64,000 nt of DNA from Trochalopteron elliotii (Eukaryota > Chordata > Aves > Passeriformes > Leiothrichidae). Position numbers and translations under genes: made by a program. Each line of letters opens with the position of its first letter. Position 1 is the stretch's first letter. The notes beneath the pieces were generated by a model. That model did not search any database. It was not told where the DNA came from and saw nothing but the letters and a program-made list of their open reading frames with translations. Shown piece after piece: positions 46,901 through 56,400 of the stretch. The stretch spans positions 99,999 through 163,998 of the forward strand of contig JANPWX010019232.1 of assembly GCA_024734555.1 (NCBI GenBank), read 5' to 3'.

Positions 46901-48770
46901 AGAAAAGAGCATTTTTTCCTCATTATCAGCCTCACTCAACACTAATTACAGCTCACTGATGTGAATATTCTCACACCTGGCACTGCCACGAGAAACTAAG
47001 GAATTATTCATGGCCCCAATTTAAAAAGAAATTAAAAAATAATAAAAAATAATCATTAAAAGGTGTTTAAATCAGCTGAGGGCTCCAGAAACAAGGAATT
47101 GTTTTGGGGCTGAGGACAGAAAAGGAGGAAAGACAAGGAAAAAATGGATTTAATGCTCTGGATGAGAGGAAAAGCAGGGAAAAAAATGGATTTATTCCTG
47201 GGATAAATCAGCTGAGTGCTCCAGAAACACAGAATTGTTTTGTGGTTGAGGCCAGGATAAGAGGAAAAAGCAAGGAAAAAATGGATTTAATCCTCAGGAT
47301 AAGACGAAAAGGACAGGAAAAAAATTGGATTTAATCCTCAGTGATATAATTCCTGGGATATTCATGGGATAAATGGAATTGCTTTGGGTCTGAGGCCAGG
47401 AAAAGAGGAAAAACAAGGAAAAAATAGATTTAATCCTCAGGATGAGAGGAAAAAAATTGGATTTATTCCTGGGATAAATCAGCTGAGTGCTCCAGAAACA
47501 CGAAATTATTTGGGGCTGAGGCCAGGATAAGAGGAAAACCACAGAAAAAAATTGGATTTAATCCTCAGTGATATTATTCCTGGGATATTCCTGGGAGAAA
47601 TCATCTGAGTGCTCCAGAAACACAGAATTACTTGGGGCTGAGGCCAGGATAAGAGGAAAAAGCAAAGAAAAAATGGATTTAATCCTCAGGATAAAAAGAA
47701 AATCAAAGAAAAATATGGATTTAATCCTCAGTGATATTATTGCTGGGATATTCATGGGATAAATGGAATTGCTTTGGGGCTGAGGCCAGGAAAAGAGGAA
47801 AAACAAGGAAAAAATGGATTCAATCCTCAGGATGAGAGGAAAAAAATGGATTTATTCCTGGGATAAATCAGCTGAGTGCTCCAGAAACCCAGAATTATTT
47901 TGTGGTTGAGGCCAGGAATAGAGGAGAAGGACAGAAAACGAGTTCTACTTTTTAAGAAGAATTTATAAGTTTAATAAAAACATAAAAATAGACAAATGAG
48001 AGACAGAGAGGCAAAAAGTTTTAGCTGGGGTGCTTTACTAGAAGCAGACACTTCCCTTTCAATTACTGTGTTTTAAGGATTGCTGTTTTACATATTTAAT
48101 AGATATTAATGCTGCTTTTTAAAAAATTTTTATCTGTTTTAAGTATTTTTGATCGTTTTCTCTGATTGATTTATTTATGGGTGGCTCCACTTTGTTTGGT
48201 AACAGGGGTGTTATAAATCTTTCTTTTGTGGTTTTTGGGTTGTTTTTTATTTAGATAAAAACCCAGAAAGTGAACAGGGTTACAAGGTGACAGCCTTTTT
48301 TCTATACTTTTTTGGCTTGACCAGTTTAGATGTTCTAAAGAAGAAAAAACTTGGTCTTTTTACCATCTTTTTACCATTTTTTACTATATTTTTACTATAT
48401 TTACCATCTTTTTATTATATCTGACTACATATTTACACTATGTCACAATCAGAAAATACATTCATCGCTTTTCTAAACTCTACTGGAGTTTACATAGTAA
48501 ATGCTGTATTTAATGACACATAATACAGTACAATTATACTATAACATTCATTCTATATCTGCGAAAACCAACTTTATAATACGTATTTTTAACACACTCA
48601 ATCTCTAGGATAACGGAAGGTGTTCCTGCCCACGGCAGCGTGTTGGAATTAAATGATTTTTTAAAGTTTTTTTTTCCCCACCCAAACCTGTTTGTAACTC
48701 TATTTAATCCTCAACTCCGCCGTTCCCGGGATATCCACAAGCTGCGGCGCCGCTCACTCACATTGGCCAT
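33272..48770 (-). CDS. MMADHC: MMADHC: cobalamin trafficking protein D, six coding exons seen, one missing
   Basis: The exons found, in transcript order, are 48811-48762 (ATG at 48770), 44152-43935, 42240-42135, 39921-39791, 35274-35188 and 33466-33272. From the second of these on, they give 244 residues with matching phases, the same length as human residues 53-296. Family knowledge: MMADHC works with MMACHC to route cobalamin to cytosolic methionine synthase and mitochondrial methylmalonyl-CoA mutase. The C-terminal domain has a nitroreductase-like fold without catalysis. LGCCKVIRH keeps the cysteine equivalent to human Cys261, which ligands cobalt. The internal start methionines, human Met62 and Met116, are conserved in MGPFGPQ and EFVMAQY. 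The exon for residues 4 to about 52, with the mitochondrial targeting sequence, was not found in 44153-48761, where an N lies at 44840. Confidence 0.95.
33820..34340. repeat. Degenerate array in MMADHC last intron
   Basis: Irregular units of 25-60 bp of the type AAACTGGTATTTCAGTTGCA and AAAAATGGTATTTAAATT. An N at 33806 lies just before it. Confidence 0.85.
34341..34870. other. MMADHC intron DNA
   Basis: Unique-looking intron sequence. A T14 run lies near 34724-34738. No exon was found. Confidence 0.45.
34871..35112. repeat. AT-rich palindrome and microsatellites
   Basis: GGTTATATAACC and ATATTATATAACCAATATA palindromes flank a (TTA)n run (about 34934-34970), a (TTTTA)n run (about 34970-35003) and four TATATATTGGTTATTA units. 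Confidence 0.9.
35188..35274 (-). CDS. MMADHC: MMADHC coding exon, [10 protein letters not shown] to DPSSGLA
   Basis: This 87-nt exon codes for 29 residues and is phase 0 at both ends. The acceptor is CCCTTTTCAG and the donor GTAAGTGTGG. The peptide [20 protein letters not shown] is nearly identical to the human one. Confidence 0.95.
35480..36470. repeat. AT-rich tandem array in a MMADHC intron, part 1
   Basis: Units of about 70-125 bp containing GGGAATTTTACCCTCATTTA, ACCCAAATTTTACTTTATAG, TAAATTCTGTGTTAGTTCAA and AAATGAG. They are related to the larger array at 37565-39735. Confidence 0.9.
36471..37560. other. MMADHC intron DNA between two related arrays
   Basis: Unique, AT-rich intron sequence without a recognisable exon. 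Confidence 0.5.
37565..39735. repeat. AT-rich tandem array in a MMADHC intron, part 2
   Basis: About 30 units of 60-100 bp: TTTCCTTTACAATAAATTCT, GTATCAGTTCAGAATGAAGG, AATTTCCCCCTCATTTTCCC and CAAATTTTCC. Some units have the AACCCAAATTTTAC form of part 1. The array stops about 55 bp from the donor of exon 39791-39921. Confidence 0.93.
39791..39921 (-). CDS. MMADHC: MMADHC coding exon, DLESLFPEV to MLLEN
   Basis: The acceptor is CATTGCCCAG and the donor GTGAGTGCAG. The 131 nt complete an Asp codon and then give 43 residues, including [20 protein letters not shown]. Repeat arrays lie on both sides: one of about 65-80 bp per unit ends about 55 bp away, and one of about 110-140 bp per unit starts about 85 bp away. 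Confidence 0.95.
40005..41830. repeat. Tandem array, unit about 110-140 bp, in a MMADHC intron
   Basis: About 14 units: CAGGCAGATTTCCCTTTTTA, AATTGGTTTTATTCCCATTT, AATTTTAGTCATTTCCTTCC, TGAATAAATTAAAAC, GAAGTTTTGTGATTCCCATT, TGTTGTTTT.TTTAGCAATT and CCAAAGGATCTGACCAACAT. It shares no sequence with the adjacent exons. Confidence 0.93.
42135..42240 (-). CDS. MMADHC: MMADHC coding exon, GSDAPQKQQ to CPELLRK
   Basis: The acceptor is GCTTTTTTAG. The 106 nt encode 35 residues plus one base and include [20 protein letters not shown]. The donor reads G|GTTCAT, a weak but GT-starting site. Its phase joins exactly to the next exon, completing Asp. Confidence 0.94.
42285..42870. repeat. AT-only low-complexity tract in a MMADHC intron
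   Basis: About 580 bp, almost all A and T, with many ATAATTATATAAAT-type inverted motifs. Confidence 0.85.
43060..43645. repeat. Tandem array, unit about 135-165 bp, in a MMADHC intron
   Basis: Four units: TCCTGGTGAGGTTGGGGGAT, TCCTGTGTGAATT, GGTTTTTAGAGCTAAACCTT, GCCCAAACTTTGTAAATCCT, GATCCATTCAGTAAAATCCT and GAAGGAAAATTCAATTTTAC. Confidence 0.92.
43935..44152 (-). CDS. MMADHC: MMADHC coding exon, [12 protein letters not shown] to INEFQ
   Basis: The acceptor AAATCTTTGCAG is followed by GTCCCAGG. The first two bases complete a codon begun in an exon not seen here, probably Cys. Then 72 residues run from [16 protein letters not shown] to MAQYINEFQ before the donor GTGAGAAC. The equivalents of human Met62 and Met116 are both here. 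A purine-rich minisatellite starts about 60 bp upstream of the acceptor. Confidence 0.95.
44215..44839. repeat. Purine-rich minisatellite upstream of a MMADHC exon
   Basis: Units such as AAACCCAAGGGAAAATCCCT, CTCCCACA.GAGGAAAGCAGG and simple AAAACCCAAAGGG repeats. It ends at the N at 44840. Frames of 100-223 aa on both strands are artefacts. Confidence 0.93.
44841..45690. repeat. AT-rich array, unit about 90-100 bp
   Basis: (TTATTA)n at about 44868-44960, then about seven units of TTTGTTATGGTTACATTATG, TTATATATTATATTATACTA, TATTACATTATAATTTATAT and TTATATTATATTTTTATTG. Confidence 0.92.
45725..46115. repeat. Degenerate array with TTTTACTTTTAGTGGTAATT units
   Basis: Short units combining TTACTTTTTACTTTACTTTT, AGTGGTAATTAAAGTGG and AATTAAAATTTTAGTAAAAT. 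Confidence 0.85.
46116..47079. other. Unique MMADHC intron DNA, no exon found
   Basis: This is the longest repeat-free part of the intron that should hold the missing targeting exon. Read on the minus strand, no segment resembles VLCNRARL through PPDIC. A minus-strand phrase near 46598-46645 ([13 protein letters not shown]) was considered and does not match. Confidence 0.45.
47080..47942. repeat. Tandem array, unit about 130-190 bp
   Basis: About six units: GGGGCTGAGGCCAGGATAAG, AGGAAAAAGCAAGGAAAAAA, TGGATTTAATCCTCAGGATA, TTATTCCTGGGATAAATCAG and CTGAGTGCTCCAGAAACACA. Confidence 0.92.
47943..48640 (-). mobile_element. Possible ERV LTR remnant, minus orientation
   Basis: On the minus strand it reads like LTR 3' sequence: GCACCCCAGCTAAAACTTTT, TGCCTCTCTGTCTCTCATTT and TTTTATTAAACTTATAAATT (an ATTAAA-type signal). 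No viral gene was seen. Limits and class are uncertain. Confidence 0.35.
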
Positions 48771-48811
48771 GGCAGACGCTGCTCTCCCCTCGCTGACAGG
48801 CCCCGACACCC
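48762..48811 (-). CDS. MMADHC: MMADHC first coding exon (5' UTR plus MAN)
   Basis: A pyrimidine tract of about 85 nt (48814-48900) ends in CTTTTCCAG. The exon holds 41 nt of 5' UTR and then ATG GCC AAT (48770-48762), which codes for MAN as in human MMADHC (MANV). The donor is GTGAGTGAGC. The start choice rests on the human N-terminus and on a good ATG context (TCTGCCATGG). Confidence 0.82.
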
Positions 48812-49100
48812 CTGGAAAAGAGAAAAGCAGAGGGGAGAGAACAGAAAAAGGACAAGAAAAAGGAAAGGGAAGAGGAAAAGGAAGAGGAAAAGGAAAAAGA
48901 GGCGCTGGACTCGCCAGCCCCGAAGCCTCCCCACACTCCACCCCTCCCCACACGGCCTCCCCCCGCGCTCCCCCGTGCCCCAGGAGCGGCGCTGCCGGGG
49001 ACAGGCAGCGGCAGCTGACGGGGAAGGAGAAGGAAACGGGGAAAGCGGAGAAAGAAACGGGAAAAGAGGAAAAGCAAAAGGAACTCCCGGCCCCCCTCAC

Positions 49101-49200
49101 CTCTTCCTGCAAAATGGCGGCGCCTACCCGCCCTCACCGCGCCCTCGCCGCGCGCCTCCAGGCTGAGCCAGTCGATGCGCCGACACCTCGATGGGCGCAG
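49101..49200 (-). other. MMADHC: Probable MMADHC noncoding first exon
   Basis: On the minus strand, GCAGGAAGAG at 49101 is followed by GTGAGGGG, a good donor 289 nt before the acceptor of the first coding exon. It lies in the CpG island beside a YY1-type motif. The 5' end is only estimated. Confidence 0.55.
49111..49122 (+). promoter_or_regulatory. YY1-type motif at the MMADHC first exon
   Basis: AAAATGGCGGCG matches the AANATGGCGGC consensus that often lies just downstream of start sites in CpG-island housekeeping promoters. An ETS-like CTTCCTG lies at 49103-49109. Confidence 0.5.
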
Positions 49201-49510
49201 CGCGGAACTGGGCGGAATCTGCCGCTCGGCGTTCTGTTGCTCATGGCTGCGGGGGGTGGGGGGCGGTGGGAGGCCGTGAGGGGAAGCGGCGATGGCGGCG
49301 GGGCCGGGGAGGTCCCTGTGGGATCGGCGGGGCCGGGATCGGTGGTGGCGGGGCCGGGATCGGTCGTGGCGGGGCTGGCGTGTCCCCTCGGTGCTCCCGA
49401 GCCGCTATTGCCCCGTGTGAGGGGCGGCGAATGGCATCCGTGCGGTGCAGTACCCGCGGCGGGCACCAGGGGGCGGTCACGGAGCGTCAGCCGCCCTGAT
49501 CCCCCTCCCC

Positions 49511-51000
49511 ATCATTCCCGGGGATCCGTAAAGTATAAAAAAATGGGGAGAAAAAGGGGAAAAAAGGGATTTTATTGAAGGGAAATAAAAGGGTGGGGGT
49601 GATTCCGCTAAGGAAAAGCGCGGGGCTGTGGGTTCGCTGGGAATGGGGAGCATCAGTGGCATTTCTGCCACAAAACTTCAGGGCAGGACCTCAAATAACT
49701 TATACAAAATAATAATAAAAATATTCAAAAACTTTCTTCAATGGCCTTCCTCCCTGTTGTATTGGGTTTCTTTTAAATGCAAAAGCTCTGGACAGGCTCC
49801 CCAGGTAATGTTCACAGCCCCAAGGACTGAAGTTCTTTTTTTTCTCATTTTTTGCCATTTCTTTGCTGTCTGTTCCAGGCAGCGTTGTTGGTTAAGGAAA
49901 GGGAATTTTAATCTCTCTCAAATAAAACTTTGGGCGTTCCCATCCCTCAGCGATTCTGCTCAAGGCCTTGAATTTATTTCCCTTCTAAACCAGAGGTTTC
50001 TGGACATTTATTTCTCTTTGCCACTGGTTTATTAGCAGAAATTTATTAACATAAACCAGTTCCAGAGGTTTCCATAGTTCAAAATCGGAGCAGGACATTG
50101 GGTTTGTGTCCATGGTAATAATACTCAGCCTTACAATGCCCTTACTGCATTTAATAAAGCTTTGGCTTTATTTTATCGGGATCAAGAGGAAATTGTGATA
50201 TCCATTCCTAAACAATGTGAAGTATTAAGTAGCTGTAATGTTGCAATTTTGATTTTTGGACTTGTTCATGAGCACGTTTGCTCACTGCTGGATGCCACTC
50301 AACTCTTTTTATTAATTCCATGTTAGCACACTTAATTCTCGTTTTGCTTTGGAATGAAATATTCATGTGGAATGTCTGAACTTCAGCAAAAAAAAAAAAA
50401 AAAAAAAGAGAGAAATCAGAGAAATTCAAGTTTAACTCTTTACAGAATGTAATTTATGCCCTCTAATAGGAAGCACTCTGGATTAAACCCAGCCTCTATT
50501 GACTTGTCCTTAGGCAATCCCAATTTATCTGCTCTCCAGGGCAGATACTCCAATCAATCCCTGAGTTATCAGCCCCTGAAGTTTGTGGCCTGAAATTCAT
50601 CAAGATTTCATTTCAATAAAGTTCCCTATTCAAAGGAGACTGCGAAAATCAAACGATCCAATTACGGATTTATCAAATATTAATAAGGGAAAAAAAAAAA
50701 TCTTGCAGATCTTTGGGATGCCAACATCCTTCTCCCCTGGTGTCAGGAAAGTAATTAGCAGCTGGCTTTGATTAAATTCTTCCCTGGGAGATTGCTGCTC
50801 TGGGTTTGAGGCAGAGGAAGAAAATGCACACGACAGGATTCCTGATTCTTCCTTTTTGGAGAAATCCACATGGGTTCAGATCAGGGAAACTCTTCTGTGC
50901 CCAAAACATGCAGCAGTTCTGGAGTTCTGGAGCAGCTCTGGAACCCTGAAGTTCATGACCAGGTTTCCCTGCTGTTACTGAACTGCTCTTTTCCCCCAGG
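49511..51000. other. Noncoding DNA upstream of MMADHC
   Basis: Intergenic, with an A-rich run at about 50388-50407. No gene was recognised on the plus strand, so a divergent partner of MMADHC is not supported. Confidence 0.45.
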
Positions 51001-51004
51001 GATC

Positions 51005-51309
51005 TGATTTTTTGCCTTGATTTTTTTCAGCCTTGTGATATTTTTGCATTTCTGTACCTGAGTTTTCACCCATTGTAACATAAACAAAGAGTGATGTTTT
51101 GAAAAAACTGTGCATTCCATCCTGGGGGAAGGACAAACTGATGGACTCCTACCTTGACCCAGTGGGCTCAGAGAGGTGTCAGCCTCATGGCCCAATTGCT
51201 GATCAAGTTCCAAACACCATTTAAACCCTAACCCCAAAATAAACTTCCTTCTTTCTGCTCACACAAGTGCACAGTGTGAGTGTGGCTCTTTTGTGTCCAT
51301 CCAGTGACA
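51005..51309 (+). mobile_element. Solo LTR, copy 1
   Basis: It aligns along its length with the LTR at 51467-51757: TGATGGACTCCTACCTTGAC, CAGAGAGGTGTCAGCC, CAAAATAAACTTCC (polyadenylation signal), ACAGTGTGAGTGTGGCTCTT and the end AGTGACA. Flanking GATC (51001-51004 and 51310-51313) may be a short target-site duplication. Confidence 0.75.
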
Positions 51310-51379
51310 GATCTCCAGCATGGGAAGGACGTGGAGCTGCTGGAGAATCCAGAGGAGACCGTGGAGATGATCAGAAGGA

Positions 51380-51466
51380 AAGGCTGAGAGAACTGGGAGA
51401 GGAAAAGGATCTGGAGAGACTTTCCAGAGCCTAGAGGGGCTCCAGGAGAGCTGGAGAGGGACTGGG
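51380..51466 (+). mobile_element. CR1-like fragment, left part, split by an LTR
   Basis: CCTAGAGGGGCTCCAGGAGA and GCTGGAGAGGGACTGGG continue on the far side of the LTR with GGGGACAAGGGCTGCAGGGA, as in unbroken CR1 copies (for example 1740-1790). Confidence 0.8.
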
Positions 51467-51757
51467 TGTCACACTGATTTTTCAGCCTTCTGATTTTACA
51501 TTCTGCACTAGAGCTTTCTCACTCATTGTAATCTAAACAAAGAGTGATGTTTGGTAAGTAATGCCTTCCTTTCCCATGGGGAAGGACAAATTGATGGACT
51601 TCTAACTTGACCCAGTGGGGTCAGAGAGGTGTTAACTCGTCCCCAAATCCCTGATCAAACTCCAAAGAGTATATAAGTCAAAATCCCAAAAATAAACTCC
51701 TTTCTGCTCTCACAACTGGACAGTGTGAGTGTGGTTCTTTTGTGTCCTCTGGTGACA
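51467..51757 (+). mobile_element. Solo LTR, copy 2, with 6-bp target-site duplication
   Basis: This 291-bp element starts TGTCACACTGATTTTTCAGCC-like and ends TCTGGTGACA, with TGTCAC...GTGACA inverted termini. ACTGGG flanks it exactly (51461-51466 and 51758-51763). It contains TATAAG (about 51671) and AATAAA (about 51691). A 6-bp duplication is typical of class II (ERVK-like) elements. No internal viral sequence remains. Confidence 0.88.
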
Positions 51758-52022
51758 ACTGGGGACAAGGGCTGCAGGGACAGGACACAGGGAATGGCTG
51801 TGCCAGTGCCAGAGGGCAGGGCTGGCTGGGAGATTGGGAATTGGGAATTCCTGGCTGGAATGGAATTCCCAGATTTGCTGTGGCTGCCCCTGGATCCCTG
51901 GAAGTGTCCCAGGCCAGGTTGGAGCAGCCTGGGATAGTGGGAGGTGTCCCTGCCCACGGAGTGGGTGGAATGGATGAGTTTTAAACTCCTTTCCAACCCA
52001 AACCATTCCATGATTCCATGAC
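51758..52022 (+). mobile_element. CR1-like fragment, right part
   Basis: Continuation of the CR1 copy split by the LTR: GGACACAGGGAATGGCTGTG, CTGGATCCCTGGAAGTGTCC, GGAGCAGCCTGGGATAGTGG and the end CCAAACCATTCCATGATTCC. Confidence 0.88.
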
Positions 52023-52694
52023 TCTTCTCTCTTCCTTTCCTCTTGGCACCTTGAGCAGGCTGCAGCACAGGGAAGAACCTCAGGAACTTGGGAACTTTGC
52101 CAGTCACCACCACCCTCTGCCTGAAAACTGAACTCCAAACCTCATCTGTGATTCTCCTTCCAGGCCCAGACTTGCTGGATTCCTTGCTCTGGAAACAGAG
52201 GAGCCAGAAAGCAAAAAAATGATAAAATATAAAATAATACAAAATACCAAAAATAATAAAAAAGGTGCTTTGGCGCCCAAGACAAGCAAAAAGTGAATTT
52301 TCAGCTGTTTCCTCTCTGCTCTTCCAGGAACCCAGAGAAGCTGTGCAAATTCCATCCTTGGAGTCTTCAAAACTCTGGGATGAGATCCTGGAATAGGACT
52401 GGAAACCCCCAAACTCATCCTTCATGTGGTTATTTGCTGGTTTTAATCCCAGTTCCACCCTGGGAATCACCTGGAGGCCCTGGAATTTTTCCCTGCTGCT
52501 TTTCCCTTTGCATACAGAAGATGCTGGTTTAAGCAGTGATAAAAACCCCCGAGATATTCTTCATTCCCATTGTCCCTTTATCTGTGCAATAATGATGGAT
52601 CGTGCCCGGGTGCTCCCAATTTTCCTAATGGCGCCCATTAAACTTCATTAGGAGTGTGTTAAACTCGAGTTCAAATCGTTGGCATTGATTTTTG
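52023..52694. other. Intergenic DNA, nothing recognised
   Basis: No gene, RNA or repeat was recognised. Confidence 0.45.
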
Positions 52695-53450
52695 CATCTC
52701 AAAAACCCGCTGGCAGCGTCAGGAACTGAGCATTCCTGCCACATTCCCTGCCTTTCCAAAGGGCAGGAACAGGGATTGGGATCCCAGCCTGTGCTCCAGG
52801 GGATATTTAGGATCACCCCACAGAGCTGAAACTTCTCAGCCATCCTTTGTCACTGCTTGAACCAGGGAAATTTTAACCTCCAAACTCAAAAACCTGCTGG
52901 CAGCATTAGGGACTGAGCATTCCAGACACATTCCCTGCCTTTCCAAAGGGCAGAGAACAGGGATTGGGATCTCAGCCTGTGCTCCAGGGGATATTTAGGG
53001 TCACCCCACAGAGCTGACACTTCTCAGCCATCCTTTGTCACTGTCCCAGCCAGGGAATTTTTTACCTCCAAACTCAAAAACCCACTGCAGCATTAGGGAC
53101 TGAGCATTCCTGCCACATTCCCTGCATTTCCAAAGGGCAGGGAACAGGGATTGGGATCCCAGCCTGTGCTCCAGGGGATATTTAGGGTCACCCCACAGAG
53201 CTAAAACTTCTCAGCCATCCTTTGTCACTGCTTTAACCAGGGAAATTTTAACCTCCAAACTCAAAAACCCGCTGGCAGCATCAGGAGCTGAACATTCCAG
53301 ACACATTCCCTGTATTTCCAAAGGGCAGGAACAGGGATTTGGATCCCAGCCTGTGCTCCAGGGGATATTTGGGATCACCCCACGGAGCTAAAACTTCTCA
53401 GCCATCCTTTGTCACTGCTTTAACCAGGGAAATTTTAACCTCCAAACTCC
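52695..53450. repeat. Four-copy tandem array, unit about 187 bp
   Basis: AAAAACCCGCTGGCAGCATC, AGGGACTGAGCATTCC, ACATTCCCTGCCTTTCCAAA, GGGATTGGGATCCCAGCCTG, TGCTCCAGGGGATATTTAGG and TTCTCAGCCATCCTTTGTCA recur at 187-bp spacing from about 52700, 52888, 53075 and 53262. Confidence 0.93.
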
Positions 53451-56400
53451 ATCTCCGCTATTTTTTTGTTGTTTATCCATTTCATTCCCTGTATTTATTT
53501 TTCCTCACCCCCTTCCCTTGACCTGCTAAACCTCGGGAATGAGGAATGTCTGTTCCTGAGTGCCAGGAAAACGGGGATGGAGGAGAAGGGAGGAAAGATT
53601 TTAACGTGCTCTTTTTTTTTTCCCCCACAAAATAAACATCCTCTGGCTATAGGAAGAGTAAACTTCCCCTGGAAATGGATGTGTTTATATGAGCAATCCC
53701 TTTCTTCTGGCATTTCCAGAGATTTGCTGGCTACCACTGGGAAAAGAGGCTTTTAAGCCAGCGGTGCAATTACACCAGATAAGTCTTTGCATGATTTGTT
53801 TTCTTTTTTGGGAAGCCTTTTCCCCCCTGGATGGATTGCTGTGAACCTGAAAGGGATTTCCTCCTTTATCTCAGGGCCTTGGGAATGTCCATCCCAATGG
53901 GCAGGGCAGGAAAAGGCCTTTTCCCAGAAAACTGCTTGGCTTTGACTCTGCTTTACTGGAGGATTTACTGGGAATCCTTTACCCTGCCTCTGTAATCTCC
54001 CAGTTGGCATTTTTACCAAAAAGAGAATTTTATCCACCTTCCTAAACTGGGATGTGCCATTTCCAGGGACATTTTCCATTCCAATAGGAGCCCTGATGCA
54101 GGATTATCCAAATGGATCTGAGGTTGAGGCAGACATTAATTCACCTCAGTTTGGTTTAAGACAGGGGAGTCGAGCTTTAAAAGCTTTATAATTTGCTTTT
54201 TTAGGGATTAAACAGGAATGTTTTTCTTGGGAAGTGTGAGCTGCTCCTCCTTGCTCACTTGGGATGAGTGAGGAGATTCCCAACCCCTTTTTCTCCAGGT
54301 ATCCCTTCCAGCAGCACCTCAGGGATGCTGCCACATCTGTGGGGAACAGGGAATGATTGCAGGTTGGCTGTTCTGGGAGATATTTATATTTACCACTGGT
54401 CCCACGCCAAATTTATGGGAATTTATGGAATTTAGGTATCAATAATTTAGTGCTGAGGCTGTCAGCAAAGCTGGAGGCCAGAAATAGCCTGGATTAGCTT
54501 TATTGTGGCCTGAATTTTGTCCACNNACACATTCCTGGTGGGTTTAATGATCTCTTTTTTTACCAGTTTGGGAATAACAAACAACCTGCTGACTTGTCAC
54601 TGACAGGTTCCTTTTCTTGTGCTGGAATGACTCAAACTGAAAAACTCCATTTTGCACGTGTCAACCTCCTCCTTTCCAAAGGTAACTTAAAATAAAGGCT
54701 CTTCACTTTCTCACGTCGACTTCAGAAGGAAACATCAGACATTCCCCTTCAAAAGTTCTGATAGGAACAGATGAGACCTGTGAGATGATCAAAGGGAGAG
54801 GGGAGTTTGCTGAAATTCCCTGTCTGTGTGATGGAGCCATGAAATGCTGAGGGTTCCCATCCTGCACGTCAGATTTCAGCCTGCAAAGAGCAGCCAAAAG
54901 CTTGTTTGGTGCACACTGTTTGCATTTTTAGTTGTCTGAAAAAAAGGAACATCAGCGGGGTTAACGATGGGTTGATCTGTGGGGTGAATCAGAATTATCC
55001 TCTGGGATAAATAAATCCTGATCAGAAGAAATGGGATCATTCCTGGTCCATTTTGCTGATTCCCTGATGATTGTTTAAATTTTTTTTTTGAATTTTAAAT
55101 GTCACTTACCTCCCAGACAGATGCACAACTTTGACAGCCCCAGGATCATTTTGTCGGAGTTGAATTAATATTTCCTTCTAACTTGTAGATGAACTCAAAA
55201 AACCCAGAGATGCAGCAATGTGCACACAATTTTCTTGAATTTGTAGGGTTGTTTTTTTTTTTTTTTTCCAACTCCACACAGCAGACCCAACATTTTGTGC
55301 CGTCTCCCAAATCTTTAGCTTTGACAGAAGGTACAAATCAGTGCCTGGTGTGTCTAACAAAAGGCAGCATCTCTGTGTACTTGAATATTCAAATTTCACA
55401 TCTTTATTCATCTCCCTCTGAGGGTTCCAAAGTCGCTCATCACCAGCTCTGGGGATGAAGCACACACGAGCTGTGAGCTCAGGAGAGGTTTCTCCACGCA
55501 GGGACTAAGGAGATGCTGGAGGTGATGGTGAGATCATCGTTTCATCACCCCAAAACTCAGCGTCTCCTGGGAGCAATCTCAGCTCAGCTGCTCCCAGCCA
55601 AGCCTGAATAGCTCAGGAGAAAGGAAAAAGGAGAGTCCTGGCTCTGCCCACCCTTTCTGCCCCGAATAAAACAACTTTTGGAGTGAATCAGTTTGAGGGA
55701 GGGAAGCCTCGGGGCTGAATGTTTAGCTGAGTGAATCAGTTTGGTGTGGAAAACCAGCAGAAGGGCTGAATCTCTTTAAAAACTTAATTTTTTCTGCTGC
55801 ACTCGCTTTTTTCCACCAGGGAGAAGCTGCCTTCAGCTCACCCCTGGGGACCCAGGTTTGGCTTTGGGTACACCAGTGGCTGCAGCTATTTCCCTGCTCC
55901 TTCTGGAGCCTTTTGGGAGTGAATGAACTCGTGGAAAAAAATGGCATTTCTGGTTAGTCTGGACTCTGTGGAGCTGATGAAGTGAGCGGCTTTGGAAAGG
56001 TCACCGAGGCAGGGTGGCTGCGGGCTGTGACATCTCTTTTGTAGCACATCACCGCCTGCTGTGAGCATCAGCCGTCCCTCCAGACTTGCCGACGATGTCG
56101 GGGAAGTGTCCGTGGCTCCAGAGCTGTCACCCTGCCGGCGACAGGGCAGAGGAAATGAAGGCACCGCTCCCTGGGGCACCTCGTGAATATTTATGGGGGC
56201 AGCGGGAAGGATTTCCATGGAGCTGCTCAGCCCCGGGGGATGGGGAGATCTGGAGCTGATTCTGCTGTTGCTGTTTGATTTGCAAGCCGTCAGGAGCCGT
56301 CCTGAAAGCCAGATGAGATCTTTCAGTGCACAGCAGTGATGGGGTTGTGACAGCCACCCCGGCCAAGGCCACACGTCCCTCGCTGGGCTGTGACAGTTAA

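Larger units (their letters stand above)
48700..49510. promoter_or_regulatory. MMADHC: CpG-island promoter of MMADHC
   Basis: This GC- and CpG-rich block covers the noncoding exon, the first intron and the start codon of MMADHC in otherwise AT-rich DNA. It contains AAAATGGCGGCG (49111-49122), a YY1-type site. It also holds three imperfect 18-24-bp units of GGGGCCGGGATCGG type (49321-49377). A purine-rich tract at 48810-48900 is the pyrimidine tract of intron 1 on the minus strand. Long open frames here reflect high GC. Divergent transcription is possible, but no plus-strand gene is recognisable. Confidence 0.8.

Noticed and set aside
48640..49578. 312-aa plus-strand frame over the MMADHC promoter
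   Set aside because: It is antisense to MMADHC exon 1 and its CpG island. The composition is low-complexity (GKGRGKGRGK, GGGGRWE) and no splice or domain evidence supports it.
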